Below, piece after piece: positions 1 through 7,235 of a stretch of DNA of 15,739 nt. Position 1 is the first letter of the stretch. Every line of letters begins with the position of its first letter. The position numbers and the translations under genes were made by a program. This stretch comes from Nitrososphaeraceae archaeon (GTDB lineage: Archaea > Thermoproteota > Nitrososphaeria > Nitrososphaerales > Nitrososphaeraceae). The stretch is from NCBI GenBank assembly GCA_025922715.1, contig JAICHH010000024.1, positions 1 through 15,739 on the forward strand, read 5' to 3'. The notes under the pieces are model-generated. The model was not told where the DNA came from. It did no database searches and saw only the letters and a program-made list of their open reading frames with translations.

Positions 1-162
1 ACAAAAAGGTTTTAGAAGTTTATACGGCTTTATCCCTTAAACTTTACATTTTAAATTATTACAAACCGATAAGCTTTATAGTTTCCAATGGAAAACCAAC
101 AACAGTTTTTAACACCCGGTGAATCAACGAACGAAAATTTTCATTAATTCACAAAGTTTAAT
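1..162. other. Left-edge intergenic sequence, no convincing gene
   Basis: This stretch lies downstream of the minus-strand response regulator. It contains a TATA-like sequence at about 72-80 and a 19-codon ATG ORF at 88-147 on the plus strand (MENQQQ..., ending in NENFH). The TATA-to-ATG distance is too short for normal archaeal initiation at that ATG, so I do not call a gene. No RNA gene or repeat is visible. Confidence 0.4.
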
Positions 163-540
163 TTAGATTTTATCACCGTGTGAAATAGATTTTGATATAC
201 TTTCATTCACTACACTAATTAGTTTAAAAATCGAAACACGTTTTTTAAGCAGATTAAATTTATAATTACATTTCAAGTCACCGAAATCACTCATTATGAT
301 TACATTTAGTTTTGGATTTATTTCTAAGAGTTTCGTACCAAGAAATAATCCATTCCTGTCAGGCATTTTGTCATCGGTAATTACTAATGAGTATCGATTT
401 GGGTTTTCCTTGATGTGTTGATATGCCAAAGAAGGATCAGTAAAACTAGAAACTATGTAACCGCTCATTTTTAAGGCCTCGCTATATACATTAATTAAAT
501 CTGGGTCATCATCAACTATGATGATAGATTTGTTAAACAT
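163..540 (-). CDS. Stand-alone response regulator receiver domain (CheY-like)
   Basis: This is a single-domain receiver protein of about 125 residues, expected to be a cytoplasmic phospho-acceptor for a histidine kinase. Starting at MFNKSIII, the acidic triad DDD follows the first beta strand and the phospho-acceptor Asp lies in LVITDDKMPDRNG (first D of DDKMP). The switch Thr/Ser is the Ser of IIMSD, and the conserved Lys is probably the one in FKL, where the usual Pro after Lys is replaced by Leu. There is no output domain, so the partner or output is unknown. A longer reading frame begins at a TTG at 579. I prefer the ATG at 540 because a TATA-like CTTAAATA (about 567-575, minus strand) lies about 30 nt upstream of it and would fall inside the longer version. 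Such orphan receivers are numerous in soil Thaumarchaeota. Family call is firm; the role is not known. Confidence 0.85.
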   Translation of the reverse strand: MFNKSIIIVDDDPDLINVYSEALKMSGYIVSSFTDPSLAYQHIKENPNRYSLVITDDKMPDRNGLFLGTKLLEINPKLNVIIMSDFGDLKCNYKFNLLKKRVSIFKLISVVNESISKSISHGDKI

Positions 541-1024
541 TAATGAATAATTTAATATAAAATCGTATTTAAGTTTCAATCATATTCTTATGATTAAAAT
601 TATAAAATATGGGTAGAGAAGTTGAACCATTATTGATTAGAGATTCACTATTAGAACCTATGATATGACTAATCATCATAGTTTTAAATAGAAATGCCCC
701 ATATAATATGGGAAATCCTATAGGAGATTTTGAGACAAGGACAGACTTGTCAATGGTTAGATTATGTAGAATATTACAGATAATTAAAACAAACGGTATA
801 TACTTTTGGTAAATAATTTATAAAAGTAAGTTTAAAAATCCCTTATTATATTGTTACTAATAATAGATATTACCATTTGATATACAAGTTCTCGTAAGCT
901 GACAGTAGAGGATAATAAATCGAAATAAAATAAAAAAATGAAGATACAATTGAATATTTGACAATTAATGTAATAAAGTTATTACAAATAGTAAAATAAT
1001 CAAAGTTATTAATTTAAAACGATT
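541..1024. other. Intergenic region between divergent genes, no convincing gene
   Basis: This region separates the response regulator (minus) from the thermonuclease (plus), so it should hold both promoters. A 34-codon ATG ORF at 708-812 (plus; begins MGNPIGDF, ends GIYFW) and a 19-codon ORF from about 609 are readable, but neither resembles a family I know and neither has a clear promoter at the right distance. They could be decayed coding sequence. No stable hairpin or repeat was recognised. Confidence 0.4.
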
Positions 1025-1504
1025 ATGAATGCTATAAAAAATAAAAGATTACTTTTTATTATTATTATTATTATTATTGTATTAATCATTATATCCTTTT
1101 CTATTTATGTATTGTACAAAGCAAATTATAAACAAGAGAATAAAAAACAAGATAATATAGAATTTGAAGGAGTAGTTAATCATATTGTTGATGGTGATAC
1201 ACTAGATATCAATGATAATAGAATAAGATTATCATTGGTAAATACTCCAGAACGAGGCCAAGAAGGATATATGGAAGCCAAGAAATTAGTACAAAGTTTA
1301 TGTCTAAATAAAAAAGGTGAAGTTGATATTGATGATGGACAGCGTAGAGGAGACAGATATGGAAGAGAAATTGGTGTCGTTTATTGTGATGGAATAAATC
1401 TGAATAAAGCATTAATGGAAAATAACTTGGCAATAATATATTCCAAATATTGTGATATCTCAGAATTTTCAAATGAAGAATGGGCAAAGCCTCATTGCCA
1501 TTAA
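1025..1504 (+). CDS. Membrane-anchored thermonuclease (staphylococcal nuclease fold)
   Basis: This 159-residue protein is predicted to be a Ca-dependent phosphodiesterase cutting DNA/RNA outside the cytoplasmic membrane. Residues 9-31 form one hydrophobic segment (signal anchor or uncleaved signal peptide), unusually a run of isoleucines. The SNase domain follows: VDGDTL at 55-60 (metal-binding Asp56/Asp58), RIRLSLVNTPE at 66-76 carrying Arg68 and Glu76, equivalents of catalytic Arg35 and Glu43 of the staphylococcal enzyme, and RYGRE at 111-115 with Arg114 equivalent to Arg87. The Asp40-equivalent metal ligand is Asn73. The C-terminus ends EWAKPHCH with Cys143 and Cys158, possibly a disulfide. 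It is monocistronic. The ATG start at 1025 places the hydrophobic segment right at the N-terminus. Likely used for extracellular nucleic-acid degradation, but this is inference. Confidence 0.9.
   Translation: MNAIKNKRLLFIIIIIIIVLIIISFSIYVLYKANYKQENKKQDNIEFEGVVNHIVDGDTLDINDNRIRLSLVNTPERGQEGYMEAKKLVQSLCLNKKGEVDIDDGQRRGDRYGREIGVVYCDGINLNKALMENNLAIIYSKYCDISEFSNEEWAKPHCH
1057..1079 (+). repeat. ATT trinucleotide microsatellite inside the nuclease gene
   Basis: About seven tandem ATT units encode the poly-isoleucine core of the nuclease membrane segment. Being in phase with codons, a change of one unit would lengthen or shorten the hydrophobic stretch by one Ile without a frameshift. Confidence 0.8.
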
Positions 1505-1650
1505 ATAGATATATTTTATAATTAGAGGGATATAATTGACTCAATCATATCTTTTTATTTAAATTCTAGACACTAGTTACTATAACTTATATTTAACAAT
1601 GTTATTTATTAAAATTACAAATTAACGATTAAACAATAGAAATAAGTGAT

Positions 1651-1657
1651 TTATAAA
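1651..1657 (+). promoter_or_regulatory. Candidate TATA box upstream of the 1678 ORF
   Basis: TTATAAA is centred about 24 nt before a TTG codon at 1678, the geometry of a leaderless archaeal transcript. In such AT-rich sequence the match could be chance. Confidence 0.25.
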
Positions 1658-1677
1658 CGGCTAAAAGTATACTGAAG

Positions 1678-1872
1678 TTGAAATATAAAAATAAAAGAAT
1701 ATGTTTTAAACTATCTGAAGATAAAAGAAATTTATTTAAAACCTACAAAAAGAGTAAGATGTTATTTATTAGAAACAAATTTGAAAACAATATTTACTAT
1801 AGCTCAGATATACTATTTTTCATTTTTCTATTATTTATAAGTCTATATATCAATCTTCTTTTAATATGTTAA
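1678..1872 (+). CDS. Possible small membrane protein, unknown
   Basis: A 64-codon frame opening with TTG encodes a Lys/Arg-rich N-terminal half (about residues 1-36) followed by one strongly hydrophobic segment at about residues 44-63 (ILFFIFLLFISLYINLLLIC) that runs to the C-terminus. This would give a tail-anchored topology. A TATA-like element sits 24 nt upstream. I do not recognise any family; AT-rich DNA readily yields frames with Ile/Leu/Phe-rich character, so this may be spurious. No neighbour is close enough to form an operon. Confidence 0.25.
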   Translation: MKYKNKRICFKLSEDKRNLFKTYKKSKMLFIRNKFENNIYYSSDILFFIFLLFISLYINLLLIC

Positions 1873-2023
1873 GATAAAATTTATATTTTTTTCATGTGTT
1901 TAACTGACAATTTGTTACATTCGAAAATTATGATTCTAATTATTGTTGCATATTATTATATGTGAACTTCATTTTCTACATTTTTTATATTATAATTAAA
2001 TATTATGTTAGACATCAACCTAT

Positions 2024-3083
2024 ATGACAATACTAGGTTATTGGGCTTCACAAGAACAATATTCAATGAAAGATTTGTTTGAATTTGTAAAAGAAGCTGA
2101 AAATGCTGGATTTGATCAAACTCTTACAAGTGATCATTCACCCATGGTCACATAACGGTGGCTTTGGTAATTTTACATGGGTTTGGATAGCGGCTGCCGC
2201 TGAAAGAACAAAAAATATGAAATTCATTACTGGAGTCACTGCAGCTATATATAGATATAATCCTGCTATAATAGCACAAGCATTTGCATCTTTAGATGTA
2301 TTATATCCAAGACGAATAGGGCTGGGGATAGGTACAGGAGAAGCCATGAATGAAGTTTCTGTAGGTTTTGATTGGCCTTCCGCAGATACAAGGCTAGAAC
2401 GAACAACTGAATCTATTCAAATAATAAAAAAATTATGGAATAAAGGAAGTGTTAGTGGTGACAACGGCAAAGAAACAAGATTATCAAACAATAACAATAA
2501 CAATAATGGTTTTGTAAACTTTAATGGTCAATATTTTAAGCTAAAAAATGCAAAGCTGTATACACCTCCTTCTACAAATATTCCTCTTTATATGGCAGCT
2601 TCGGGAAAAGAAGCGATTCAAACTGCTGGCAAATTAACGGATGGATTGATTACTACTTCAAAACCAAATAATTGTAATGAGGTATTTGATCTATTTAATA
2701 AAGCAGCAAAAGAAGTAGGAAAAGATCCTAATATACTTGAAAAAATAGCTAAACCAAAAATTTCTTATTCTGAAGATTATGATAAGGCTTTTAAATCCTG
2801 TGAATTTTGGAGAACCTCACAAATAGATGATGCTTTTGATAGAGATATAAATGACCCAAGAATATTAGAAAAAACAGCAAAGGAAGAAGTATCAGATGAT
2901 GACTTAAGAAAATCGATACTAATAATTACCTCAATAGAGGATTTAATTAAACCAATAGAAGAATATTTTAATGCTGGCTTTACCCAAGTATATACACACA
3001 GTACAAGTCCGAATGAAATTGAATTTATAAAAAAGTTTGCAAATAAAGTATTACCATATTTTGAAGAAAAAAGAAATGAATAA
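2024..3083 (+). pseudogene. F420-dependent LLM-class oxidoreductase (G6PDH-like family), frameshifted
   Basis: The gene encodes a luciferase-like monooxygenase-fold oxidoreductase using coenzyme F420, of the group related to F420-dependent glucose-6-phosphate dehydrogenase; the substrate cannot be told. The first 38 codons (from ATG 2024: MTILGYWASQEQYSM..., ending TLTSDH) are in one frame and the remainder (HPWSHNGGFGNFTWVWIAAAAE...) in the next. Family members read TSDHFHPW here, whereas this sequence has CAT, one T, CAC at 2135-2141, so two bases of a TTT codon appear missing (or one T is extra). A downstream-only product from TTG 2103 would lack the first beta strand. Recognisable family segments are FTWVWIAAAAERT, ITGVTAAIYRYNPAIIAQAFASLDVLYP (long conserved block), GLGIGTGEAMNE and LYMAASGKEA. 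An Asn-rich insert interrupts the middle. Repaired length is about 353 residues. Function in this strain is uncertain: sequencing error, pseudogene or recoding. Confidence 0.8.
2487..2507 (+). repeat. AACAAT hexanucleotide repeat encoding seven Asn
   Basis: Three AACAAT units plus AAT encode seven consecutive Asn between the LW..G and FNGQYFKL segments of the F420 oxidoreductase. Its position suggests a flexible surface loop insertion produced by repeat expansion. Confidence 0.75.
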
Positions 3084-3435
3084 ATAATTTTATTTAATTG
3101 TAGATTTAGAAATTTTGCAATATTTTTTGACTAATTCTTATTATTAAATTAATAATACTTATAATTATTTGTAAGATAATTTTCCTTTTAGAATGAAATA
3201 ATTATTGCTGCTTTTATAATTTCATCTAACAATACAATGTAATAAGATAATAGATTTTATCTAATTAAGAGGATTAAATTTTATAAACTGTATAATATTG
3301 ATTATAACTTCCAATTATTTCCAATTAAATAAAAATTAAAAAAATAGATTTAACAATTTCAAATAATATTAAAATTCGTTAATCTTTCCCAAATTTGATT
3401 AGTATAGTAAGGATCTTCAAAAAGAATTTGATAAA
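3084..3435. other. Intergenic region, AT-rich, nothing recognised
   Basis: No gene, RNA or strong hairpin is apparent. A 15-nt string, ttttataatttcatc (3212-3226), recurs exactly at 4258-4272; it contains a TATA-like core and might mark unannotated transcription starts, but chance is possible at this base composition. The last codons before the 3436 ORF read in its frame as YSKDLQKEFDK after a TAG at about 3400. Confidence 0.35.
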
Positions 3436-3660
3436 ATGGGTGGTTACACAATTGAAAGAATATTTGCTTTTAATAAAAATACAGATATAGGTCCAATACA
3501 AATTGGAGATCGATTTCATGGATGTGCTTCAGGAAAAGGTCTAAAACCAAAAGAGGGGACAGAATGTGAAAAAAGGTCAATAAAAGATTTCGACAAAATT
3601 CATACTTTAACTATTCATGCGAAAATCTCTCCTCAAACTCATATATTTTTAATATTTTAG
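3436..3660 (+). CDS. Hypothetical short protein, possibly missing its 5' part
   Basis: The ORF of 74 codons starts MGGYTIERIFAFNKN and contains a Gly-rich segment with two Cys, FHGCASGKGLKPKEGTEC (about residues 28-45), followed by KRSIKDFDKIHTLTIHAK. The second half ends in a hydrophobic QTHIFLIF that looks like read-through into non-coding sequence. Upstream in frame, 11 sensible codons (YSKDLQKEFDK) precede the ATG after a TAG, so the coding sequence may once have started earlier. I do not recognise a family. It could be a remnant of a longer protein cut at both ends. No signal peptide or membrane segment, and no clear promoter at leaderless distance. Confidence 0.35.
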   Translation: MGGYTIERIFAFNKNTDIGPIQIGDRFHGCASGKGLKPKEGTECEKRSIKDFDKIHTLTIHAKISPQTHIFLIF

Positions 3661-3733
3661 ATTTTATTTTTATAATATTAGATTAAATATTATATAGATA
3701 TTATTTATTTATTTCTTTGTTGAAACGATAAGG

Positions 3734-3746
3734 TTATATTTTATAA
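3734..3746 (+). promoter_or_regulatory. TATA-box region of the GYD-domain gene
   Basis: TTATATTTTATAA is centred about 25 nt before ATG 3763, which would put the transcription start at or next to the start codon (leaderless mRNA). There is no Shine-Dalgarno-like sequence between. Confidence 0.45.
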
Positions 3747-3762
3747 TTTTTATCCACATTTA

Positions 3763-4053
3763 ATGTCTTTCTATATAATTCTCTGGAATTATACCGATCA
3801 GGGAATAAAAACAATAAAAGAATCTCCGAAACGAGCAGATGCTTTTAAATCTAAATTAGAACATGCAGGTGGTAAACTAATTGATACATATTATACATTT
3901 GGTAAATATGATGGAGTATCAATAGTTGATGCTCCTGATGATGAAACTGTAATGTCTTGTCTATTATCTATTGAAAGTCAAGGGAATGCACGTACTGTAA
4001 CTCTAAAAGCCTTTAGTTATACTGAGGCAACTAAAATAATTGAGAATATATAA
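3763..4053 (+). CDS. GYD-domain protein
   Basis: This 96-residue soluble protein matches the GYD-domain family, small ferredoxin-fold (dimeric alpha/beta barrel-like) proteins of unproven function that are common in Archaea and soil bacteria. Diagnostic features are a first beta strand (YIILWNYTDQGIKTIKES) followed by a helix, the family-type GKYDGVSIVDAPDDETV (about residues 47-63) and the closing RTVTLKAFSYTEA. The length is typical for the family and the ORF appears intact. It has its own TATA box and probably a leaderless transcript; neighbours are not close enough to form an operon. No catalytic residue can be named. The family call is confident; any specific reaction would be a guess. 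Confidence 0.85.
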   Translation: MSFYIILWNYTDQGIKTIKESPKRADAFKSKLEHAGGKLIDTYYTFGKYDGVSIVDAPDDETVMSCLLSIESQGNARTVTLKAFSYTEATKIIENI

Positions 4054-4347
4054 CAATAATCTCAATACCATACTAATATTTTTATCAAATATTTAGATAT
4101 TTAATGAATATTATTTATCCTTAAGTATTAACAAATAACAAGATAAATATATTAAATCAACTTATACATTTCTGTCCTAATATTATACTCATAGATTAAT
4201 GATGAATGTAATTATATCTAAAAATAAAATAACAAAAACTGTAAAAGTATTATCTTGTTTTATAATTTCATCACATTTAAAATTGGAACAATACTTAATA
4301 ATTTTATTAGGAAAATATTTCATAAGTAATTATTCAATAAGATAATA

Positions 4348-4687
4348 ATGAGTCACAATAAATATCTTATACATTTTATTCCCAACAAAAAGCTAAATTC
4401 ATATGAAATAGAAAATTTACTTTCAACAATTAATTCAATTTATGATATTTGCCATATAGTAAATTTTACTATTGAAAAGCAAAGAGCGGGAGAAGCTGGA
4501 GATTATTTTATATATTTTTCATTTCCCTTCTACATATCTGCGACCATTTTATGAAATTGAGAAGTATTTAACCAAATTATCTTCTGAGAATAAAAATTAT
4601 GATTATGTTAATACAAATCTGATTGAATTCTTTTTAACTGATATATTTAATAAATTAGATTATAATCATGAAAAAATAAAAATTTAA
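4348..4687 (+). pseudogene. Hypothetical gene split by a frameshift
   Basis: Two overlapping frames read as one protein. The first starts at ATG 4348 (MSHNKYLIHFIPNKK...) and remains protein-like up to YFIYFSFP around 4510-4530, then runs out at 4554. The second frame, shifted by one base, continues from about FPSTYLRPFYEIEKYL to NHEKIKI and stops at 4687. Removing one C from the CCC at about 4525-4527 would join them into roughly 112 residues. The joined protein is charged, without signal peptide, and predicted to be alpha/beta. I do not recognise a family. Alternatives are two independent short genes or chance frames; the complementary way the two frames keep and lose protein character favours a single broken gene. 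Confidence 0.4.
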
Positions 4688-4747
4688 ATTGGTTAGAGAG
4701 AAGGTTAAGGCATCAGATTGCAAGAAGGGTCTTTTATTAGTTTGCCA

Positions 4748-5050
4748 TTAATTTCGTAGTCCTTCTTTGATTTCTCCACTAAGATTAGAAAGTATATCAG
4801 CTCCAGCTAATGCTGTTTTCCTTGCTGCTTCTCCTAATTGCATTAGAATACTTTTAGCTTCTGTTTGATTGATCGTACCTGTGGAATTATTTGCAACTTC
4901 ATTTGCCATATTCTTTATTTGTTCTGTTGTGGTTTGAATTTGATCTCTTACATTATTTGTTGTTGTTTCTTGTCCATAGATTGAAAATGAACCTACAATA
5001 GGAAGAACAAATAATATTGCAACAATGATTGAATTAATTATTGATTTCAT
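4748..5050 (-). CDS. Small secreted helical protein, unknown
   Basis: The ORF encodes 100 residues. Residues 1-26 form a Sec-type signal peptide: Lys2, a hydrophobic core IINSIIVAILFVLPIVGSFSI and a polar boundary near YGQETTT. The mature part (about 75 residues) is Gln/Thr/Asn-rich at first and then amphipathic helix (QIQTTTEQIKNMANEV... ; ILMQLGEAARKTALAGADILSNLSGEIKEGL), with no Cys. The pattern is that of many short exported proteins of Thaumarchaeota; the function is unknown. A TATA-like element (5072-5084, minus strand) is centred about 28 nt before the start codon. The partial protein at the right edge of the window is similarly Ala/Gln/Lys-rich, but I see no clear homology. Confidence 0.75.
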   Translation of the reverse strand: MKSIINSIIVAILFVLPIVGSFSIYGQETTTNNVRDQIQTTTEQIKNMANEVANNSTGTINQTEAKSILMQLGEAARKTALAGADILSNLSGEIKEGLRN

Positions 5051-5071
5051 TGTAATAATTATAGTTGTTTT

Positions 5072-5084
5072 ACTATATTATACT
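5072..5084 (-). promoter_or_regulatory. Candidate TATA box of the small secreted protein
   Basis: On the minus strand the sequence reads AGTATAATATAGT-like, centred about 28 nt before ATG 5050, giving a transcription start a few bases before the codon. Confidence 0.35.
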
Positions 5085-5497
5085 TAACTTAATTGATGAT
5101 AATATATGAAGACTAAATTTGTGAAGATTATATTGATAATTTTATTTGTTTAATAACCATTGTTATATTGAAAATATGTTATTTTCCATTATTTTATGTT
5201 ATAGCTAGATATAAAAATAAGATATTTGAATTCAATTAGTTAAGTGAATAAATACAAAATAATATTAAAAAATGCATACTAATAAAGAGAGTAAACTAAT
5301 TTAACACAAATTGTAAATTACCCGACATTAATAAAAACATTGTAAGTAGCATTTTCATTAACTATCTAATTTATAAATTTCTTTCAAGTTAAAGTAAATA
5401 CCTTGATTATTTTGGGCAGATTAAAAATCCTCATTACTATACCCATTGAGTCTTTAAATTTATTGCATATCCAAAATTTTTAGAATATTATTTAGGA

Positions 5498-5596
5498 TGG
5501 GGCTGTTCTTATTATTTCAATTGTATATTCAATAAATCACGTCAGGAGCAACAGACGTGTGGTTCTATATTTTGTTTCATACCAGCATCAGCCCCA
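5498..5596. ncRNA. Candidate structured RNA or miniature inverted-repeat element
   Basis: TGGGGCTG at 5498-5505 is perfectly complementary to CAGCCCCA at 5589-5596. Between them CACGTC (5538-5543) pairs with GACGTG (5554-5559) around a 10-nt loop, aggagcaaca. These are the only notable GC-rich segments in several hundred bases of AT-rich sequence, which is typical of structured RNA in AT-rich archaea. The outer 7 bp plus a following A resembles a tRNA acceptor stem and discriminator base, but no D arm, anticodon arm or T arm can be folded, so it is not a normal tRNA. The alternative is a small mobile element with terminal inverted repeats; no obvious target duplication flanks it. The strand is unknown. 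Confidence 0.4.
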
Positions 5597-5736
5597 ATTA
5601 TATATAGTTATTAAATAATATAAGAATTATAGAAAAACTCGAATTAAAATTAATTTATTAAGAGCCTATCGCTTTGACTAGACATATTGTTAGAATGAGT
5701 TATCTTCGATTTTACGATAGAAGAAATATGATAGTA

Positions 5737-6291
5737 CTAGTTTACTTTTTTTATGCAATTCAAGTAACTCTCAATTACATCTTTGTAGAATCTTTGTGTA
5801 ACTTCAATTGATTTGATAAATGTATACATATTTTTTGTCATAATATTGTCAATTAATTTTAGTGAGTTATCTCTGTTACTAAAAATGGTATACATATTTT
5901 GTATGTCAAATGGATGGTCTGTAACCCTTCTAGGAATAGTAAAATCATCCCAAGATGAATTAAAAATATTTTGTAATAAGTTAGTATATTCTGAGCTATA
6001 GGAATTTACCATATCCTTGTGAAGTTCTAGAAAATAGTTTGTAATTGCTCTTGCCTCTCTCATAGTCTGTTCTCGATGTTGTTTAAAACAATTATCATCA
6101 TCTGCTAATAGTATATTACTTTGATTCTTGCCTTGATATATTATAGGTTCAGGTAATTTCCTTTGTGATTGTTGTTCTTCTACTGTTTTGTTATTTTCTT
6201 TTTTTGCGAACACTTTGTCATTCTTCCTTGGTTTCCTTGATTTTTTATTATTTAAGGTTTGTTTAGAGGACAATACGAAGGTTATGAACAT
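5737..6291 (-). CDS. Helical protein of unknown function, possibly phasin-like
   Basis: The protein is about 184 residues from ATG 6291 (a GTG two codons earlier, at 6297, is also possible). Residues up to about 60 are Lys/Asn/Gln-rich, basic and probably disordered (KKSRKPRKNDKVFAKKENN). The remainder (from FKQHREQTMREARAI to the C-terminus) is predicted to be long amphipathic helices with many aromatic and Asn residues (NYFLELHKDMVNSYSSEYTN; FIKSIEVTQRFYKDVIESYL), interrupted by a WDDFTIPRRVTDHPFD segment. That layout recalls polyhydroxyalkanoate-granule phasins, and Nitrososphaera-type archaea do carry PHA genes, but no PHA gene is nearby, so this is only a suggestion. There is no signal peptide or TM segment. 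The promoter region overlaps a 37-bp tandem duplication. Confidence 0.6.
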   Translation of the reverse strand: MFITFVLSSKQTLNNKKSRKPRKNDKVFAKKENNKTVEEQQSQRKLPEPIIYQGKNQSNILLADDDNCFKQHREQTMREARAITNYFLELHKDMVNSYSSEYTNLLQNIFNSSWDDFTIPRRVTDHPFDIQNMYTIFSNRDNSLKLIDNIMTKNMYTFIKSIEVTQRFYKDVIESYLNCIKKVN

Positions 6292-6357
6292 TCTCACTTA
6301 AAAAAAGTAGTATAAAAAATATGAACACTATTACTTAAAAAAAGTATTTTATTGAAT
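6284..6357. repeat. Imperfect 37-bp tandem duplication over a start/promoter region
   Basis: Two adjacent 37-nt units, 6284-6320 and 6321-6357, both begin atgaaca and share acttaaaaaaagta (6296-6309 and 6333-6346) at the same offset. The first unit includes the start codon and the probable TATA box of the helical protein gene on the minus strand; the second unit would carry extra upstream copies of the same sequence. Confidence 0.65.
6311..6320 (-). promoter_or_regulatory. Candidate TATA box of the helical protein gene
   Basis: The minus strand reads ATTTTTTATA, centred about 23-24 nt before ATG 6291. This geometry suits a leaderless start at 6291 better than at the GTG 6297. Confidence 0.3.
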
Positions 6358-6738
6358 TTTTTTCATTTTATTTAGTTTTAATTTACAATAAATATTTTCT
6401 TGGAAATATAAGAGTACCAAGTTTTACACTAAATCTTAACAATTTACAAATATTTTTTCAAATGATTTGATGAACAGTGATTATTGCCTATCATTTTAAG
6501 GTATGTTAAATGATATTCCTTTCTGTTTGTAAAAAAATATGATTATCTATCATTTCAAGGGTCTTGAAAAAGTCTTTGGCTTTAACACTTGAGATATTAT
6601 CCAGAGATCATTCTTTGTTCTATGTCTAAATTACCTTAATAGAGAAAAATGGAATGCACCACATGTACCAGACCCAATTTTAGTGAATAATATCATAACC
6701 AGTATTATGATTTCTTACCGTTTGGGTAATTTTTGATC

Positions 6739-6900
6739 TTAGTCAGAAATGGCCTGCTGCAGGCTTAAATAAAGAATAATTATAAAAATTGCTAATGGAG
6801 ACCAACTAGCAACATCATTTATTCCTTCTTGTAAAGAGAGCCGTGCATCTCGAGTACCTTTACTATATTCAATTATGTTAATCTGAGTAGCTCTGTTTCT
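6739..6900 (-). pseudogene. Possible gene remnant with a hydrophobic C-terminal segment
   Basis: The frame stays open for 53 codons after a TAG at 6901-6903 and reads RNRATQINIIEYSKGTRDAR..., then SWSPLAIFIIILYLSLQQ and a stop. The amphipathic-then-hydrophobic pattern and sensible composition look protein-like, but there is no ATG, GTG or TTG at the beginning and sequence on both sides is broken. I cannot assign a family. Chance is a real alternative. Confidence 0.2.
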
Positions 6901-7235
6901 CTAGAACTTGTTTAATGTATTTCTTTGATTTATATAGTGTATGATCTAAAACAGATCTGCAAAAATGAATTATTCCATTCCTTAAAAATTATTTTATCAG
7001 AAGGAATAAGGTCGTATTGAAGATGGTCTTCCCAAATGGACCAAGAAAATGTATCTTATCTATATCTATGAATTAAAATCATGATAGTGATTCTTATTGT
7101 GATTGACTTTGAATTAAAGGAAGTTGATAGATAGTGTTAAAAGTAAATATAAGTAAAACTATTATTATTAGAGAACCTTTGTATTTCATTGGCAACTATA
7201 ATTTATGATAGTATCTAGTTTTTTATAGAAAATAA

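Larger units (their letters stand above)
1505..2023. other. Intergenic region with one doubtful small ORF and the oxidoreductase promoter
   Basis: The region follows the nuclease stop codon and precedes the F420-dependent oxidoreductase. It contains a possible 64-codon ORF (listed separately) and a long TATA-rich stretch around 1985-2000, which is at the correct distance (about 25-30 nt) from the ATG at 2024. Nothing else was recognised. Confidence 0.45.
5051..5736. other. Intergenic region containing a GC-rich structured element
   Basis: It holds the promoter of the secreted protein at its left end and, in the middle, the 99-nt GC-rich inverted-repeat element described separately. The rest is AT-rich. 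I found no reading frame worth calling on either strand. Confidence 0.5.

Noticed and set aside
1209..1544. 111-codon minus-strand frame
   Set aside because: It lies opposite the thermonuclease, whose catalytic motifs are intact; the minus-strand translation is His/Leu/Tyr-rich shadow sequence.
2138..2347. 69-codon minus-strand frame
   Set aside because: Antisense to the most conserved part of the F420 oxidoreductase; no independent support.
3212..4272. 15-nt exact repeat ttttataatttcatc at 3212-3226 and 4258-4272
   Set aside because: Very AT-rich, flanks differ and no gene begins at the right distance from either copy, so chance is the simplest explanation.
5538..5559. SRP RNA helix 8-like segment (gtcagg...agca)
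   Set aside because: The apical stem with GNRA loop is missing and the element is far too short for an archaeal SRP RNA.
5499..5596. tRNA gene, suggested by a 7-bp acceptor-like stem with discriminator A
   Set aside because: No D arm, no 5-bp anticodon stem with 7-nt loop and no T arm with a proper TTCRANY loop can be formed.
5813..6001. 62-codon plus-strand frame
   Set aside because: Antisense shadow of the helical-protein gene.
6752..6764. Hairpin gcctg-ctg-caggc as a terminator
   Set aside because: No T run follows on either strand and archaeal termination does not depend on such hairpins.
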